In this document: in pieces, positions 56,611 to 64,000 of the stretch | Position numbering within the stretch: the stretch's first letter is position 1 | How the letters are laid out: each line of letters starts with the position of its first letter | Assembly (NCBI RefSeq): GCF_001886695.1 | Contig: NZ_CP018097.1 | Location: 1,445,001 to 1,509,000 of the forward strand | DNA: 64,000 bases | Direction of reading: 5' to 3' | Origin: Aurantiacibacter gangjinensis | Lineage (GTDB): Bacteria; Pseudomonadota; Alphaproteobacteria; Sphingomonadales; Sphingomonadaceae | Position numbers and translations under genes: made by a program | The notes under the pieces: model-generated | Seen by the model: the letters and a program-made list of their open reading frames with translations, nothing else | Databases searched by the model: none | What the model was told of the DNA's origin: nothing

Positions 56611-56860
56611 CGCATGGTCAGCGGTCGTTACACCGCCAACGAAGCCTTACTCGGCAAAAGAAAGCCTACCGAATATGCTCCGCACGGGTCGTTACCGACC
56701 TCCCTGCTGAACCATGAGACATCGGATCACCTCCTTTCGCGCTGTAGAAGCCAGAATTGCCGTTTCACCGGCATTCAAGACCCGCGTTCGCCGCTGGTCT
56801 TGCTGACAATTTGAATCGCATTTGTTGCGTTTGCAAGACGCGATTCGCATTTTTTTCCGG
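56611..56860 (-). ncRNA. Candidate short transcript (minus strand)
   Basis: The 329-base gap between convergent lipoprotein genes ends in a strong terminator at 56579-56610 and contains the small ORF at 56666-56722. A weak promoter candidate, -35 TTGCAA then 17 bases then CAAATT, occurs near 56810-56838. Together they suggest an independent small transcript or mRNA for a peptide; it may instead be a long 3' UTR of the gene at 56883. Confidence 0.35.
56666..56722 (-). CDS. Candidate 18-residue small ORF with a full-length Shine-Dalgarno
   Basis: The 18-codon ORF (MSHGSAGRSVTTRAEHIR) begins ATG 56722 and ends TAG 56666. Positions 56724-56737 read AAAGGAGGTGATCC on the minus strand, a perfect complement to the 3' end of 16S rRNA, with seven bases from the AGGAGG core to the ATG. 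The function is unknown; it may be a regulatory or leader peptide. Sequence-only evidence, so real translation is unproven. Confidence 0.5.
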   Translation of the reverse strand: MSHGSAGRSVTTRAEHIR

Positions 56861-56882
56861 TAATCCACCGGCCAATTCGCGC

Positions 56883-57446
56883 CTAGCGGCGGCAGTCCTC
56901 GATCACGCGGGTGACTTCGGGATAGGCGGGAGCGAAAATCGGTTCGGCCCCGGCCACATCCACCGCAAAGCGACCGCGCGAAAAGGCCATGGCATCCAGC
57001 AGGCTGTCGGTCGCCACCAGTTCGGCCACGGCCAGTTGCGTCACACCGCTGAAAGGGCTGGCAGTGAGCGTGCGATCCTGCGTTTCGGTGCGGATCAGCA
57101 TCTCCACCTGTCCCTCCGGCGCAAAGCTGCGGGCGATCGAAACGCGGCCCGTATCGCGGCGGCATGCGATGATCAGCGATACCCCTTCCGGCGTGCGCGA
57201 GGTGCCGAACACGGCCAGCGTTTCGCCCGGCTCGCTGACATAGCTCCAGTCGCCCGGCGTGGCCGGGGCGTCCATCCAGTTGTCGTAAGTGGGCGTCACG
57301 ACCTGCGGCGGTGCAGCCTGCGGCTCGGGCGCGGCGACAGGCGTCGGAGTGGGGGAGGGAACGGGCGTCGGCTCCGGCGCGGGCGGCACGCAGGCGGAAA
57401 GCGCGGCAGCGCCGAGCAGGAGGGAAACGGAAGCGATACGGGTCAT
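56883..57446 (-). CDS. Lipoprotein of unknown function, paralogue A
   Basis: 187 residues, lipobox LSAC then a Pro/Thr/Ala-rich linker (PEPTPVPSPTPTPVAAPEPQ). The mature domain has PGDWSYVSEPGETLAVFG, VSLIIACRRDTGRVSIARS and ends TRVIEDCRR. It resembles the next gene (57455-57982) in architecture and in the C-terminal Cys motif. No family recognised. ATG 57446 after AAGGATTTCC. Confidence 0.65.
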   Translation of the reverse strand: MTRIASVSLLLGAAALSACVPPAPEPTPVPSPTPTPVAAPEPQAAPPQVVTPTYDNWMDAPATPGDWSYVSEPGETLAVFGTSRTPEGVSLIIACRRDTGRVSIARSFAPEGQVEMLIRTETQDRTLTASPFSGVTQLAVAELVATDSLLDAMAFSRGRFAVDVAGAEPIFAPAYPEVTRVIEDCRR

Positions 57447-57454
57447 GGAAATCC

Positions 57455-57982
57455 TTAGCTGCATGCCTGCATGATGCGGCTGATGCCGGGATGAGTCGGG
57501 AATTGCATCGGCGCGCCTTCGGGGGAGGTCAGCGTGACCGTCTGGCCCGGCTCGCTGAAGGCATGGAAAATGGCGAGCGAAGGCTCGATCGACGCGGCGA
57601 CCAGCGGGAACGGCCCGTCGACGGGCATCATGTCGATCCGCGCCGCTTCGCCGCCGGCGTCCAGTCGCCACGCTTCCATGGCGGAGGCCTGGCGCGACAG
57701 TGTCATGGTGACGGTGCCGGTCGCGGTCTCGCAATCGAACGTGAGGCTGGGATCTTCGCCTTCCACGCCATAGGTCGCAAAGCCGCCGGATGCGTTTTCG
57801 TTGACCGTCCAGGCACCGGGCACCAGCGCCGTGCCATCGGCGGCAACGGTGGGTATGGGCGCAGGCGTGAGCACGGGCGCGGGCTGCGCGGTTTCCGTCA
57901 TGGTTTCGCTTTCCTGCGTATCCCCGCAGGCGGCGACGGCCAGCGCGGCGAGCGAGACGAAAAGCGTGGCTTTCAAACGCAT
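57455..57982 (-). CDS. Lipoprotein of unknown function, paralogue B
   Basis: 175 residues with lipobox VAAC (Cys19) and a Thr/Pro linker; the mature domain has ALVPGAWTVNENASGG, LTFDCETATGTVTMTLSR and ends HPGISRIMQACS. Layout, linker and the C-terminal I.RI.xxC tail match the adjacent gene, so they look like tandem paralogues. Eight bases separate them. Function unknown; divergent from tlyA. Confidence 0.65.
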   Translation of the reverse strand: MRLKATLFVSLAALAVAACGDTQESETMTETAQPAPVLTPAPIPTVAADGTALVPGAWTVNENASGGFATYGVEGEDPSLTFDCETATGTVTMTLSRQASAMEAWRLDAGGEAARIDMMPVDGPFPLVAASIEPSLAIFHAFSEPGQTVTLTSPEGAPMQFPTHPGISRIMQACS

Positions 57983-58034
57983 TCTGGTCGATCCTTCTGG
58001 ACGGTTTACCCCTCACCGCTCTATCGCCATCCGC

Positions 58035-58802
58035 ATGTCGGAGCGCAAGCCATCTCGTAGACGGATCGACCAATTGCTTGTCGAACGCGGCGAGGCGGAA
58101 AGCCGCACGCGCGCGCAGGCGCTGGTGATGGCGGGGGTAGTGTTTGCAGGGCCGCCGGGCAAGCTGCAACGCATCGGCAAGTCCGGCCAGCAAATTGCTG
58201 AGAACTGGGCGATAGAAGTGCGCGGGCGCGACCATCCCTGGGTGGGGCGCGGCGGCGTGAAGCTGGACCATGCAATCAGGCATTTCGGCCTGGATGCGAG
58301 CGGCGCGGTGGCGATGGATATCGGCAGCTCGACAGGCGGCTTTACTGAAGTGCTGCTGCATCACGGCGCTGCGCATGTCTTCGCAGTGGATGTCGGCACC
58401 AACCAGCTGGCGTGGAAGCTGCGGCAGGACGACCGCATCACCGTGCTTGAGCAGACCAATGCCCGCGCTCTCACGCCTGCGCTGATCGACCGGCCATGCG
58501 ATTGGGTGGTGTGCGATGCGAGCTTCATCGGCCTTGCCAAGGTGCTGGAAGTGCCGCTGGCGCTAGCCGCCCCGCAGGCGCGAGTGGTGGCGCTGATCAA
58601 GCCGCAATTCGAAGTCGCCAAGCACGAGGTGGGCAAGGGCGGCATCGTGCGCGACGAGACACTGCGCCGCCGCGTATGCGATGAGGTGACCGGCTGGCTG
58701 GACGAAAGCGGCTGGCGGGTCGACGGCCTTACCGAAAGCCCGATTACCGGCACGGAAGGCAATGTCGAATTCCTCGTCCACGCGACGCGCGGCATGGCCT
58801 GA
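58035..58802 (+). CDS. tlyA: TlyA family rRNA methyltransferase
   Basis: 255 residues: N-terminal S4 RNA-binding domain (RRRIDQLLVERGEAESRTRA) and an FtsJ-like methyltransferase with the SAM motif MDIGSSTGGFTEVLLHHGA and the GHPWVGRGGVKLD-type block (WVGRGGVKLDHAI). TlyA methylates 2'-O of C1409 (16S) and C1920 (23S) rRNA in mycobacteria; older 'hemolysin' names are misleading. ATG 58035. Confidence 0.92.
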   Translation: MSERKPSRRRIDQLLVERGEAESRTRAQALVMAGVVFAGPPGKLQRIGKSGQQIAENWAIEVRGRDHPWVGRGGVKLDHAIRHFGLDASGAVAMDIGSSTGGFTEVLLHHGAAHVFAVDVGTNQLAWKLRQDDRITVLEQTNARALTPALIDRPCDWVVCDASFIGLAKVLEVPLALAAPQARVVALIKPQFEVAKHEVGKGGIVRDETLRRRVCDEVTGWLDESGWRVDGLTESPITGTEGNVEFLVHATRGMA

Positions 58803-58888
58803 TTGCGGACAGGTTCGGCGCGCACGCTTGCCCTTGGCGAGCCACCGCGCCAATAAGCGTCGCGCGTTTTGCAGGAGACCAGATTTTC

Positions 58889-59440
58889 ATGAACCGCCTT
58901 GCCAGCCCCGGACAATTGCGCGCGAGCCTGCTGCGCTGGTCGCTCTTCATCATACCCGCGGTGATGCTGCTGGGCTTCCTGTCGGGCACGGTGGGCGGCG
59001 ATGCGAATAGCGCGTGGTTCCAGTCGCTGGAAAAGCCCGCCATCTATCCGCCACCCGCGACATTCGGCATCGTGTGGAGCATCCTTTATTTCATGATGGG
59101 CCTGGCCTTCGCGATGGTCTGCGCGGCCTGGGGATCTCCTTATCGCGGGCTCGCCATCATCGTTTTCGTCACGCAATTCCTGATGAATCTCGCTTGGACG
59201 CCTGTCTTCTTCGGCGCGCAGATGATCGAGAATGCGCTGTATGTGATCATCGGCCTGGCGCTTGCGCTGGTGGTGACGACGTACCTCTTCTTTCGCGTGC
59301 GCAAATGGGCCGGCATCCTGATGCTGCCCTATCTCGCATGGGTGCTGTTCGCCGCGGTGCTCAACTGGCAATTCCTGCAGCTCAATCCGGATGCCGACGG
59401 AATGGACCGCAGCGGCGCACAGCAGCGGATTGAATTGTAG
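58889..59440 (+). CDS. tspO: TspO/MBR family protein
   Basis: 183 residues, five transmembrane helices, Trp-rich: WFQSLEKPAIYPPPATFGIVW, SILYFMMGLAFAMV, NLAWTPVFFGAQ and NWQFLQLNP. Binds porphyrins or sterol-like ligands; in photosynthetic alphaproteobacteria it tunes pigment genes. ATG 58889. Confidence 0.93.
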   Translation: MNRLASPGQLRASLLRWSLFIIPAVMLLGFLSGTVGGDANSAWFQSLEKPAIYPPPATFGIVWSILYFMMGLAFAMVCAAWGSPYRGLAIIVFVTQFLMNLAWTPVFFGAQMIENALYVIIGLALALVVTTYLFFRVRKWAGILMLPYLAWVLFAAVLNWQFLQLNPDADGMDRSGAQQRIEL

Positions 59441-59631
59441 GGCCTAAGTTGTGCGAAGCCGCATCCGCGGCTTCGTCCTCGCTAGACGCACTTCGCTTCG
59501 CTGCGTGCCCGCGTAGTATATCCTGAGCGGCTGGCTTGCCAGCCAGCCGAAGGGGGCGGGCGTTCGCCCTATGCGTCGCTGCGCGCCGTTTATCACTTGA
59601 GCTTTCACCGCCAAGCGCCCACATATTTTCC
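59441..59631. repeat. Intergenic hairpin region between tspO and ubiK
   Basis: Two strong hairpins: CGAAGCCGC-ATCC-GCGGCTTCG (59454-59475) and GGCTGGC-TT-GCCAGCC (59529-59544) framed by CCTGAGC...GCCGAAGG. No gene. The first hairpin may terminate tspO. Confidence 0.6.
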
Positions 59632-59880
59632 ATGCAAAGCGAAAACAAGATCATCGCCGACTTCGTCAAGATTGCCAATTCCGCCGCCGGTACGCTGGCG
59701 GGGATGAGCCGCGAGGCGCGCGACAATGCGCGTGAGCGTATGAAGGAGGCGCTGGGCGGCATGGATTTCGTCAGCCGCGAGGAATTCGACGCGGTGAAGG
59801 ACATGGCCGGGCTCGCCCGCGAAAAGGTCGATATCCTCGAAGCCCGTATCGCAGCGCTCGAAGCGAAATCGGCCGATTGA
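59632..59880 (+). CDS. ubiK: UbiK family accessory factor (BMFP-like coiled coil)
   Basis: 82 residues: amphipathic N-terminal helix (NKIIADFVKIANSAAGTLAG) and a C-terminal coiled coil with VSREEFDAVKDMA and LEARIAALEAKSAD. UbiK/YqiC aids the soluble ubiquinone synthesis complex. The family match is by length and pattern. Confidence 0.85.
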   Translation: MQSENKIIADFVKIANSAAGTLAGMSREARDNARERMKEALGGMDFVSREEFDAVKDMAGLAREKVDILEARIAALEAKSAD

Positions 59881-60014
59881 TCCTCCCCAAAATGGGGAGG
59901 GGGACCGCGCGAAGCGGGGTGGAGGGGCACCGTTCCGTTCCGGGCCTTGGTTTCGAATTGCTTCCGTACCCCTCCACCATCCTGCGGATGGTCCCCCTCC
60001 CCCGGTGGGGGAGG
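59881..60014. repeat. Palindromic intergenic element, copy 3 (REP-doublet-like)
   Basis: Between ubiK and recO. The first arm (TCCTCCCC..GGGGAGGGGGACC..GCGGGGTGGAGGGG) and the last arm are imperfect inverted repeats of about 48 bases, each with an internal hairpin. Its plan (CCTCCCC hairpin plus GGGGTGG block, twice in inverse order) is that of the elements at 4131 and 16937, though the sequence is divergent. Confidence 0.7.
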
Positions 60015-60032
60015 AAAAGCTAAAGCCTTCCG

Positions 60033-60632
60033 ATGCATGCCCGCGCTCCTGCCATCCTCGTTGCCGCGCGCCATCATGGCGAGACGGCGGTGGTCGCACG
60101 TTTCCTGACCGGCGAGTTCGGCTTGGTCGCGGGCTATGTTGCGGGCGGGCGAGGGCGACAGCTGCGGCCCGTCGTTATTCCCGGCAATCTGGTGGACCTG
60201 CAACTTTCCGCCCGATCCGAAAGCCAGTTGCCTTTCGCCAAGATCGAACTGACCGAAAGCCGCGGACCGTGGCTGGCGGAACCTCTGCCCGCTGCCGCCA
60301 TCGGCTGGATCACCGCGCTCACCGCCAGCGCCTTGCCGGAACGCCAGCCCTATCCGACCCTGTTCGAGGCTCTGCAAGGCGCGCTATCCGCAATTTGCCA
60401 CGCACCCTCTGCGCGGGGCTGGGCGAGCGCGCTGGTCGGCTATGAAGTCTTGCTGCTGAGAGAGCTGGGCTATGGCGGCGCCGACGCGCGGCCCGAGGGG
60501 GACATGGCGCAAGTGCTCGCCGCGATGGACAGGCTCGGCCCCGCCATCGACCACTACCTGCTTGCCGACCGCCGCGCAGACGTTATGGCGGCGAGGGCGA
60601 GGCTCAGGCAGTTGCTCGGGCGCATTTCCTAG
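60033..60632 (+). CDS. recO: DNA repair protein RecO (short form)
   Basis: 199 residues, with the OB-fold start ([21 protein letters not shown]) and the helical C-domain. Enterobacterial RecO is about 240 residues; this one lacks the C-terminal Cys4 zinc finger (only one Cys is present). It helps RecR load RecA on SSB-coated DNA. Confidence 0.88.
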   Translation: MHARAPAILVAARHHGETAVVARFLTGEFGLVAGYVAGGRGRQLRPVVIPGNLVDLQLSARSESQLPFAKIELTESRGPWLAEPLPAAAIGWITALTASALPERQPYPTLFEALQGALSAICHAPSARGWASALVGYEVLLLRELGYGGADARPEGDMAQVLAAMDRLGPAIDHYLLADRRADVMAARARLRQLLGRIS

Positions 60633-60655
60633 CGCGCAACCAGGAGGTGGCGGAC

Positions 60656-61714
60656 ATGAAAATCGCTCTTCTGGCCGGTGACGGGATCGGCCCCGAAATC
60701 ATGGCGCAGGCGCGCCGGGTGCTGGATGCGCTCGACCTGCCGGACATGGTCGTTACCGAAGGCGATGTCGGCGGCATCGCCTATAAACGCCACGGCCATC
60801 CTCTGCCGCCCGAAACGTTGGCCATGGCGCGCGAGGCCGATGCGGTGCTGTTCGGCGCGGTGGGCGATCCCGATTGCGACGGACTGGAACGGCACTTGCG
60901 GCCCGAACAGGCAATCCTCGGCCTTCGCAGCGAGCTGGGCCTGTTCGCCAATCTACGCCCTGCGACCACCTTTGCCGGACTGGAAGGCATGTCCGCGCTT
61001 CGCCCCGAAATTGCCCGCGCCATCGACGTGCTCATTGTGCGTGAGCTGAATGGCGACGTGTATTTCGGCGAAAAGGGCATGCGCGCCACCGACGATGGTC
61101 GGCGCGAAGGCTATGACATCATGTCCTATGCCGAGGACGAGGTGCGCCGCATCGCCCATGTCGCCTTCCGCGCCGCGCAGGGCCGCAAGGGCCGCCTCAC
61201 CAGCGTGGACAAGGCCAATGTGCTGGAAACGAGCCAGCTCTGGCGCGATGTGATGGTGGAGACGGCAGCGGACTATCCCGATGTCGAGCTCACCCACATG
61301 TATGTTGATAATGCCGCCATGCAGCTGGTGAAGAACCCCGGGCAGTTCGATGTGATCGTGACCGGCAATCTTTTCGGCGATATCCTTTCCGACCAGGCGA
61401 GCATGTGCGTCGGGTCCATCGGCCTGCTGGCCAGCGCCGCGCTGGGCGAACGGCAGACCGATTTCGGGACCTTCGGCATGTACGAGCCGATCCATGGCAG
61501 CGCGCCCGATATTGCCGGGCAGGGCAGGGCCAACCCCATGGCTATGATCCTCAGCCTCGCCATGCTGCTACGCCACTCGCTGGGGCGCGAAGAAGCGGCG
61601 GAGCGGGTGGAGGCTGCCGTCGCGACGGCACTGGAAGACGGTGTGCTGGGGCACGACCTTGGCGGCAGTGCTGGCACCGAGGCAATTGGAGATGCGGTGC
61701 TGGCTGCCCTGTGA
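60656..61714 (+). CDS. leuB: 3-isopropylmalate dehydrogenase
   Basis: 352 residues: [44 protein letters not shown] and the NAD loop [19 protein letters not shown]. Oxidative decarboxylation in leucine synthesis. The start is ATG 60656 after AGGAGG; an in-frame GTG at 60647 is inside the ribosome site. Confidence 0.96.
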   Translation: MKIALLAGDGIGPEIMAQARRVLDALDLPDMVVTEGDVGGIAYKRHGHPLPPETLAMAREADAVLFGAVGDPDCDGLERHLRPEQAILGLRSELGLFANLRPATTFAGLEGMSALRPEIARAIDVLIVRELNGDVYFGEKGMRATDDGRREGYDIMSYAEDEVRRIAHVAFRAAQGRKGRLTSVDKANVLETSQLWRDVMVETAADYPDVELTHMYVDNAAMQLVKNPGQFDVIVTGNLFGDILSDQASMCVGSIGLLASAALGERQTDFGTFGMYEPIHGSAPDIAGQGRANPMAMILSLAMLLRHSLGREEAAERVEAAVATALEDGVLGHDLGGSAGTEAIGDAVLAAL

Positions 61715-61737
61715 TCCTCCCCGAATGCGGGGAGGAT
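61714..61737 (+). terminator. leuB terminator-like hairpin
   Basis: ATCCTCCCC-GAATGC-GGGGAGGAT, directly overlapping the leuB stop. No clear T-run follows. The stem resembles the first hairpin arm of the element at 59881. Confidence 0.55.
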
Positions 61738-61784
61738 TACGACGCAGTAACCTTATGGTTAACATTTGCCCGTAATCGGGGCAC

Positions 61785-62951
61785 ATGGACATGGTGACGG
61801 GTCAATTGCAGCAGCAGATCAATGGCGCGGCAGCGCTGGCCAAGGCGGCGGCTTCGCGCCCGCTGGAACTGGCCGTGGTGCTGCCCACACTGAACGAGCG
61901 CGGCAATATCGCGCCGATGGTAGAGCGGCTGGAAAAGGCGCTCGGCCCGTCGGGCTGGGAAGCGGTCTTCGTCGACGACAATTCGCATGACGGCACCGCC
62001 GAGGAAGCGCGCCGCATCGGGCAGACCGATCCGCGCATCCGCGTGATCCAGCGCATCGGGCGTCGCGGCCTTGCCAGCGCCGCCATCGAAGGCATGTGCG
62101 CTACCGCAGCGCCCTTCGTCGCCGTGATGGATGCGGACCACCAGCACGATCCGGCGCTGCTCAACGACATGCTGGCCGCGGTGAAATCGGGCGAATACGA
62201 TCTCGCCTATGCCAGCCGCTTTGCCGAGGGCGGCAATGCCGATGGCCTTTCCAGCAAGGGCCGCGAGCAGGGCAGCCGCCTTGCCAATGCGCTGGCCCGC
62301 AAGCTGACCGGCACCGAGCTGACCGACGCGATGAGCGGCTTTTTCCTGCTGCGCACCGAACAGCTCCGCAAGCAGGCGGATGGCCTTTCAGGCATCGGTT
62401 TCAAGATCATGCTGGACATTCTCGCCACCGCGCGGCCCCAACTCAAAGTGAAGGAATTCCCCTTGAAATTCGCCGAGCGCCTGTCGGGCGAAAGCAAGCT
62501 GGATCACGGCGTCGCGCTGGATTTCGTGGCAGGGCTGGCAGAACGCTATTTCGGGCGCTGGATCCCCACGCGCTTCGTACTCTTCGGCTTTGTCGGTGGG
62601 CTGGGCGTGTTCGTGCACATGGCGGTGCTGGCCGCGATCTACTGGCCCGACAGCATCGGTTTCGGCTGGGCGCAGGCCATCGCAACCGTCGTGGCGATGA
62701 GCTTCAATTTCTGGCTCAACAACCTGCTCACCTACCGTGACCAGAAGCTGAAGGGGCCTGACAGCATGTTCTGGGGCTGGCTGAAATTCTGCGGTGCGTG
62801 CTCCATCGGCGCTTTCGCCAATGTCGCCGTCGCCACCGTGCTGGAAAGCGAAGGCCTCGCCTGGTGGGCCGCCGCGCTGATCGGCGTCGCCATTGCGTCT
62901 GTTTGGAATTACGCGCTTTCGAGCAAATTCGTATGGGGCCGCTTCCGGTAA
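61785..62951 (+). CDS. GT2 glycosyltransferase fused to a GtrA-like membrane domain
   Basis: 388 residues. N-terminal ~250 residues are a dolichol-phosphate mannosyltransferase-like GT2 (VVLPTLNERGNIAPMVERL, FVDDNSHDGTAEEAR, MDADHQHDP, then MSGFFLL). The C-terminal ~130 residues have four helices of the GtrA type (RFVLFGFVGGLGVFVHM; FNFWLNNLLTYR). It probably builds and flips a polyprenyl-phosphate sugar. Its stop touches the next ATG. Confidence 0.88.
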   Translation: MDMVTGQLQQQINGAAALAKAAASRPLELAVVLPTLNERGNIAPMVERLEKALGPSGWEAVFVDDNSHDGTAEEARRIGQTDPRIRVIQRIGRRGLASAAIEGMCATAAPFVAVMDADHQHDPALLNDMLAAVKSGEYDLAYASRFAEGGNADGLSSKGREQGSRLANALARKLTGTELTDAMSGFFLLRTEQLRKQADGLSGIGFKIMLDILATARPQLKVKEFPLKFAERLSGESKLDHGVALDFVAGLAERYFGRWIPTRFVLFGFVGGLGVFVHMAVLAAIYWPDSIGFGWAQAIATVVAMSFNFWLNNLLTYRDQKLKGPDSMFWGWLKFCGACSIGAFANVAVATVLESEGLAWWAAALIGVAIASVWNYALSSKFVWGRFR

Positions 62952-63881
62952 ATGGAGGCCGCGCGGACATTGGTCGGAGGGCTGTTCAGAGGCGCGCCAC
63001 CGCTATTTGTCACGGTCCTGATCCTGTCGGCGGCGGGCACATTCATCGTCGTCGCGCTGCCGGACGTGTTCGGCTTTAGCAATGTGCTGATCATACCCGG
63101 CTTGATCCTTTCAGCTTGTGTGACAGTTTTCTATTTCTGCGCGCTTTACGGTGTCTTCGCCTATTGGATCGCCCCGCGATTAGCCTTCACCGAGCGGATG
63201 AGCGGTCGAGGCCGCGCCATCTTCGCCTGGGCGTCAATCGCGCTGTTGATTACAGCCACGCCGCTTGCATTGCAGGGCCTGGCGCAATGGCGGCTCTACA
63301 GCCTTTCTGTCGACGAGCTTATTCCCGAGACACCGGTTGAACCGACCGGAGATGTGCGCATCGAGGATTCCGGTGGCGGCACGGTGTGTCACTTCACCTG
63401 CCGCCGATTGCTGCGGCAGCCTGGCGTGCGCAGCGTGACAGTGGCGCGATACGATTCCGTGCCGATGCACGAGCTTATCGAGGGAGAGCTCGCCTTTCGC
63501 GATGTTTTCACGACCAGCTGGATGCTGCGATCCACTCCGGCATGCCGCATGGGCAGTGAGGCGCCGCGCTACGGAAATGATCCTTGCGTGGTGGAAAGGC
63601 CGGTGACGGCAAACGTCGACACGCTGATCCGGATGGGCGGCGAGCATCGCGAGGGCAGCGGTATCCTCGGCACATCGACCAATGCCTGGGGCAGCCTCAG
63701 CCTGATAAGGCAGGGCGGGACGCTTCGTGCGCTGACCTACAAGGCCGAGACCATTGCCCCGACCATCCCCATGATCCTTGCGCCCAGTTGCGGCGATGTC
63801 TGGACGCCGGACATCTGCTTCACAGAAACGCGCCTTCACGGCGGCGAGGCGCTACCGCTCGAGCGACTGGTCGCGATGTGA
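62952..63881 (+). CDS. Membrane protein of unknown function
   Basis: 309 residues with three N-terminal helices (FVTVLILSAAGTFIVVALP; LIIPGLILSACVTVFYFCALYGVF; AIFAWASIALLITATPLAL, in pieces) and a large extracytoplasmic domain with Cys-rich segments (VCHFTCRRLL; ACRMGSEAPR; SCGDVWTPDICF). No family recognised. It begins at the base after the GT2-GtrA stop, so it is tightly coupled to that gene. Confidence 0.65.
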   Translation: MEAARTLVGGLFRGAPPLFVTVLILSAAGTFIVVALPDVFGFSNVLIIPGLILSACVTVFYFCALYGVFAYWIAPRLAFTERMSGRGRAIFAWASIALLITATPLALQGLAQWRLYSLSVDELIPETPVEPTGDVRIEDSGGGTVCHFTCRRLLRQPGVRSVTVARYDSVPMHELIEGELAFRDVFTTSWMLRSTPACRMGSEAPRYGNDPCVVERPVTANVDTLIRMGGEHREGSGILGTSTNAWGSLSLIRQGGTLRALTYKAETIAPTIPMILAPSCGDVWTPDICFTETRLHGGEALPLERLVAM

Positions 63882-64000
63882 GCTGGAGCCATCGCCATTT
63901 CGACGCCGTCGAGCGTCGCCGCGCGCTGCTATACCTGCTGGCAGACCGGTTCTCGCGCGATGCCGACGGGTGGCGGTTCAAGGCGCCTGACGGGCGGGTG
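63878..64000 (+). CDS. Unknown protein, N-terminal part (runs off the right edge)
   Basis: A GTG at 63878 overlaps the previous stop (ATGTGA) and opens a 41-codon frame to the window end, reading SWSHRHFDAVERRRALLYLL. Too short for family assignment; the overlap suggests it belongs to the same operon. Confidence 0.5.
   Translation, partial: MSWSHRHFDAVERRRALLYLLADRFSRDADGWRFKAPDGRV

Noticed and set aside
56720-56740. GGATCACCTCCTTT on the plus strand as a 16S rRNA 3' end remnant
   Set aside because: Only about 14 bases match and no rRNA is adjacent; the minus-strand reading as a Shine-Dalgarno before an ATG is more sensible.
58035-58802. Hemolysin A
   Set aside because: The old name for TlyA; S4 plus FtsJ domains make it an rRNA methyltransferase.
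1-64000. CRISPR arrays, IS elements or prophage
   Set aside because: No regular spaced repeats, transposase, integrase or phage structural genes were found.

Overview
The window is a contiguous stretch of chromosome from an alphaproteobacterium, most likely of the Sphingomonadales (Erythrobacteraceae/Sphingomonadaceae type). The basis is high-GC coding DNA, a MucR/Ros-type regulator, the gene sets DciA-Dsb-Dsb-SMC and PhoH-YbeY-CorC, a short RecO, class II DAHP synthase, and intergenic palindromes containing CCTGAGCTTGTCGAAGG. The genus is an inference. I see no rRNA operon, prophage, insertion sequence or CRISPR array. The window is core chromosome with a few accessory pockets.

Layout. 1-4.1 kb: the end of a glycosyltransferase, then a YfgM-like/BamB pair (outer-membrane assembly) and a large ICMT-type membrane protein. 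4.3-7.5 kb: ubiA, rsmE, gshA. 7.5-10.3 kb: a stress and metal pocket. It holds a VOC-fold gene divergent from soxR with a SoxR box between them, and a DUF1826-merC-Cys-rich-protein operon behind a Zur-like palindrome. 10.3-17 kb: smc, two Dsb-like oxidoreductases, dciA and divergent mutY. 17-24 kb: a serine hydrolase-nudC-frnE coupled operon, small unknowns, a DUF1489 gene with a partial duplicate upstream, and a padR-membrane protein operon with a perfect palindromic operator. 24-30.8 kb: mgtE, a cyclophilin, a lipase-like lipoprotein, a LysR regulator, and corC-ybeY-phoH. 31-36.7 kb: miaB, plsC, fur, mucR, rimI, tsaB, a nitroreductase and nfu.

36.7-48.5 kb: an M16 peptidase, DAHP synthase, a MASE1-GGDEF diguanylate cyclase, the ergothioneine genes egtB-egtD overlapped by a DUF5996 gene, a retropepsin-like protease, a flippase and tRNA-Gln. 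48.6-54 kb: a YghU-type GST, a degenerate J-domain protein coupled to an HscC-type Hsp70, and topoisomerase IB. 54-64 kb: ilvE, three small lipoproteins, a probable short transcript with an 18-codon ORF behind a Shine-Dalgarno fully complementary to the 16S 3' end, tlyA, tspO, ubiK, recO, leuB, a GT2-GtrA fusion and unknowns running off the right edge.

The least explained items are the SoxR-controlled VOC gene, the Zur-like DUF1826/MerC operon, the small ORF near 56.7 kb, the DUF5996 gene coupled to ergothioneine synthesis, the direct-repeat duplication around 21.4-22.5 kb, and a family of palindromic intergenic elements (three copies).
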